From Myxococcota bacterium (GTDB lineage Bacteria; Myxococcota; Polyangia; GCA-2747355; JAKLHH01), in NCBI GenBank assembly GCA_022710245.1, contig JAKLHH010000572.1, positions 1-5,667 on the forward strand: a stretch of 5,667 bases of DNA. The letters are read 5' to 3'. A program made the position numbers and the translations under genes. Of the stretch, positions 5,403-5,667 are shown piece after piece. Within the stretch, counting starts at the first letter, position 1. Every line of letters begins with the position of its first letter. Under the pieces are notes generated by a model. The model was not told the origin of the DNA. It searched no databases and worked only from the letters and a program-made list of their open reading frames with translations.

Positions 5403-5667
5403 CAGACGCCGGCGAGCGCGTCAGCTCGGCTCCGTCGCCCCCTCCCCGGCCGGCTCGCGCGCTCGCGCGGCGACGCGCCGCCCGTAGGCGCGTTCGCGTA
5501 GAGCTCGACGATCCCGAAGAGCACGGCCGTCTGCGCGGCAGCCGCATAGCGCTTCACCTCGGCGCCGCCTGCCATCATGACCAGGGGCTCTCGCACGACC
5601 TTCAGCAGGTAATACGCGGCGAGCTGCAGGAAGGCGGCGAGGGTGAGGAGCACGACGCCGGACACCT
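5360..5667 (-). CDS. Partial, probably truncated or frameshifted membrane protein; Npt/TLC-like (ATP/ADP-translocase type) N-terminal fragment
   Basis: The frame enters from the right edge and stops at 5360, so the true start lies outside the window; the first in-window start-like codon (GTG at 5665) may be an ordinary Val. Counting from it, residues 4-24 form a hydrophobic helix followed by LKVVREPLV (21-29) and GGAEVKRYAAAAQ (33-45). I recognise this pattern from the first helices of the Npt/TLC nucleotide-carrier superfamily (from memory; no search was run). A second hydrophobic stretch (about 41-57) breaks off, and from about residue 59 the sequence is Pro/Arg/Gly-rich and unlike the family. 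Full carriers have about 12 helices, so most of the protein is missing. Removing one copy of the 8-bp duplication at 5453-5468 would give a short acidic tail ending at 5421, with more typical third-position GC. The current frame overlaps the convergent lipoprotein gene by 25 bp. It is likely a gene remnant, though a short intact membrane protein is possible. Confidence 0.
   Translation of the reverse strand, partial: VSGVVLLTLAAFLQLAAYYLLKVVREPLVMMAGGAEVKRYAAAAQTAVLFGIVELYANAPTGGASPRERASRPGRGRRSRADALAGVCGLTARPHPPDASS
5453..5468. repeat. Perfect 8-bp tandem duplication (GCTCGCGC x2)
   Basis: GCTCGCGC occurs at 5453-5460 and immediately again at 5461-5468. Eight bases is not a multiple of three, so gain or loss of one copy shifts the minus-strand frame that runs through here. 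With one copy that frame would stop at the TGA at 5423-5421; with two it continues to 5360. This pattern is typical of replication slippage. Confidence 0.

Noticed and set aside
5308..5547. Second minus-strand open frame (79 codons) at the right end
   Set aside because: Arg/Ala-rich shadow of the carrier-like frame, with no hydrophobic or motif content of its own.

Overview
The window is about 5.7 kb of very GC-rich DNA (clearly above 70% G+C by eye, with coding third positions almost always G or C). It looks like a Gram-negative bacterium of the Myxococcota type. The grounds are the base composition, two lipoboxes, a cysteine-rich secreted lipoprotein of a style common in that group, an Mla/Lin-type lipid ABC transporter that needs an outer membrane, and a fragment resembling the start of an ATP/ADP-translocase-like (Npt/TLC) carrier. 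The taxonomic placement is inference.

Layout. Positions 1-146 are a pyrimidine-rich leader with no gene I can support. A predicted lipoprotein (147-1316, +) has three divergent cysteine-rich repeats and 26 cysteines besides the lipidated one. Its 3' end sits inside one copy of a 44-bp imperfect direct repeat whose second copy lies just downstream. A DUF488/YeaO-like gene (1406-1771, -) converges on it and ends in a hairpin plus T-run terminator. A 134-bp divergent intergenic region (1772-1905) holds a candidate sigma-54 promoter, imperfect direct repeats and an inverted repeat.

The core of the window is a tightly coupled four-gene operon on the + strand (1906-5384): a STAS-MlaE permease fusion, an MlaF-type ATPase, an MlaD/MCE-domain substrate-binding protein and a PqiC/LinN-type auxiliary lipoprotein. 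Each junction overlaps (1, 8 and 4 nt). Gene order and content match the LinKLMN type of Mla transporter, not E. coli mlaFEDCB: MlaB is fused to the permease as an N-terminal domain and no MlaC is present. Together the four proteins should form an envelope machine moving lipids or other hydrophobic molecules between inner and outer membranes: ATPase in the cytoplasm, permease in the inner membrane, MCE ring in the periplasm and a lipoprotein on the periplasmic side.

At the right edge a minus-strand reading frame (5360 to beyond 5667) carries a hydrophobic segment and a motif resembling the first helices of Npt/TLC nucleotide carriers, then loses resemblance. A perfect 8-bp tandem duplication in its 3' part shifts the frame. 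Without it the frame would stop at 5421 rather than running into the 3' end of the lipoprotein gene. This is probably a decaying or truncated gene.

I found no tRNA, rRNA, CRISPR array, insertion sequence or convincing new defence system. The most notable points are the Cys-repeat lipoprotein, the repeat-mediated rearrangements at two gene 3' ends, and the candidate sigma-54 control of the transporter operon.
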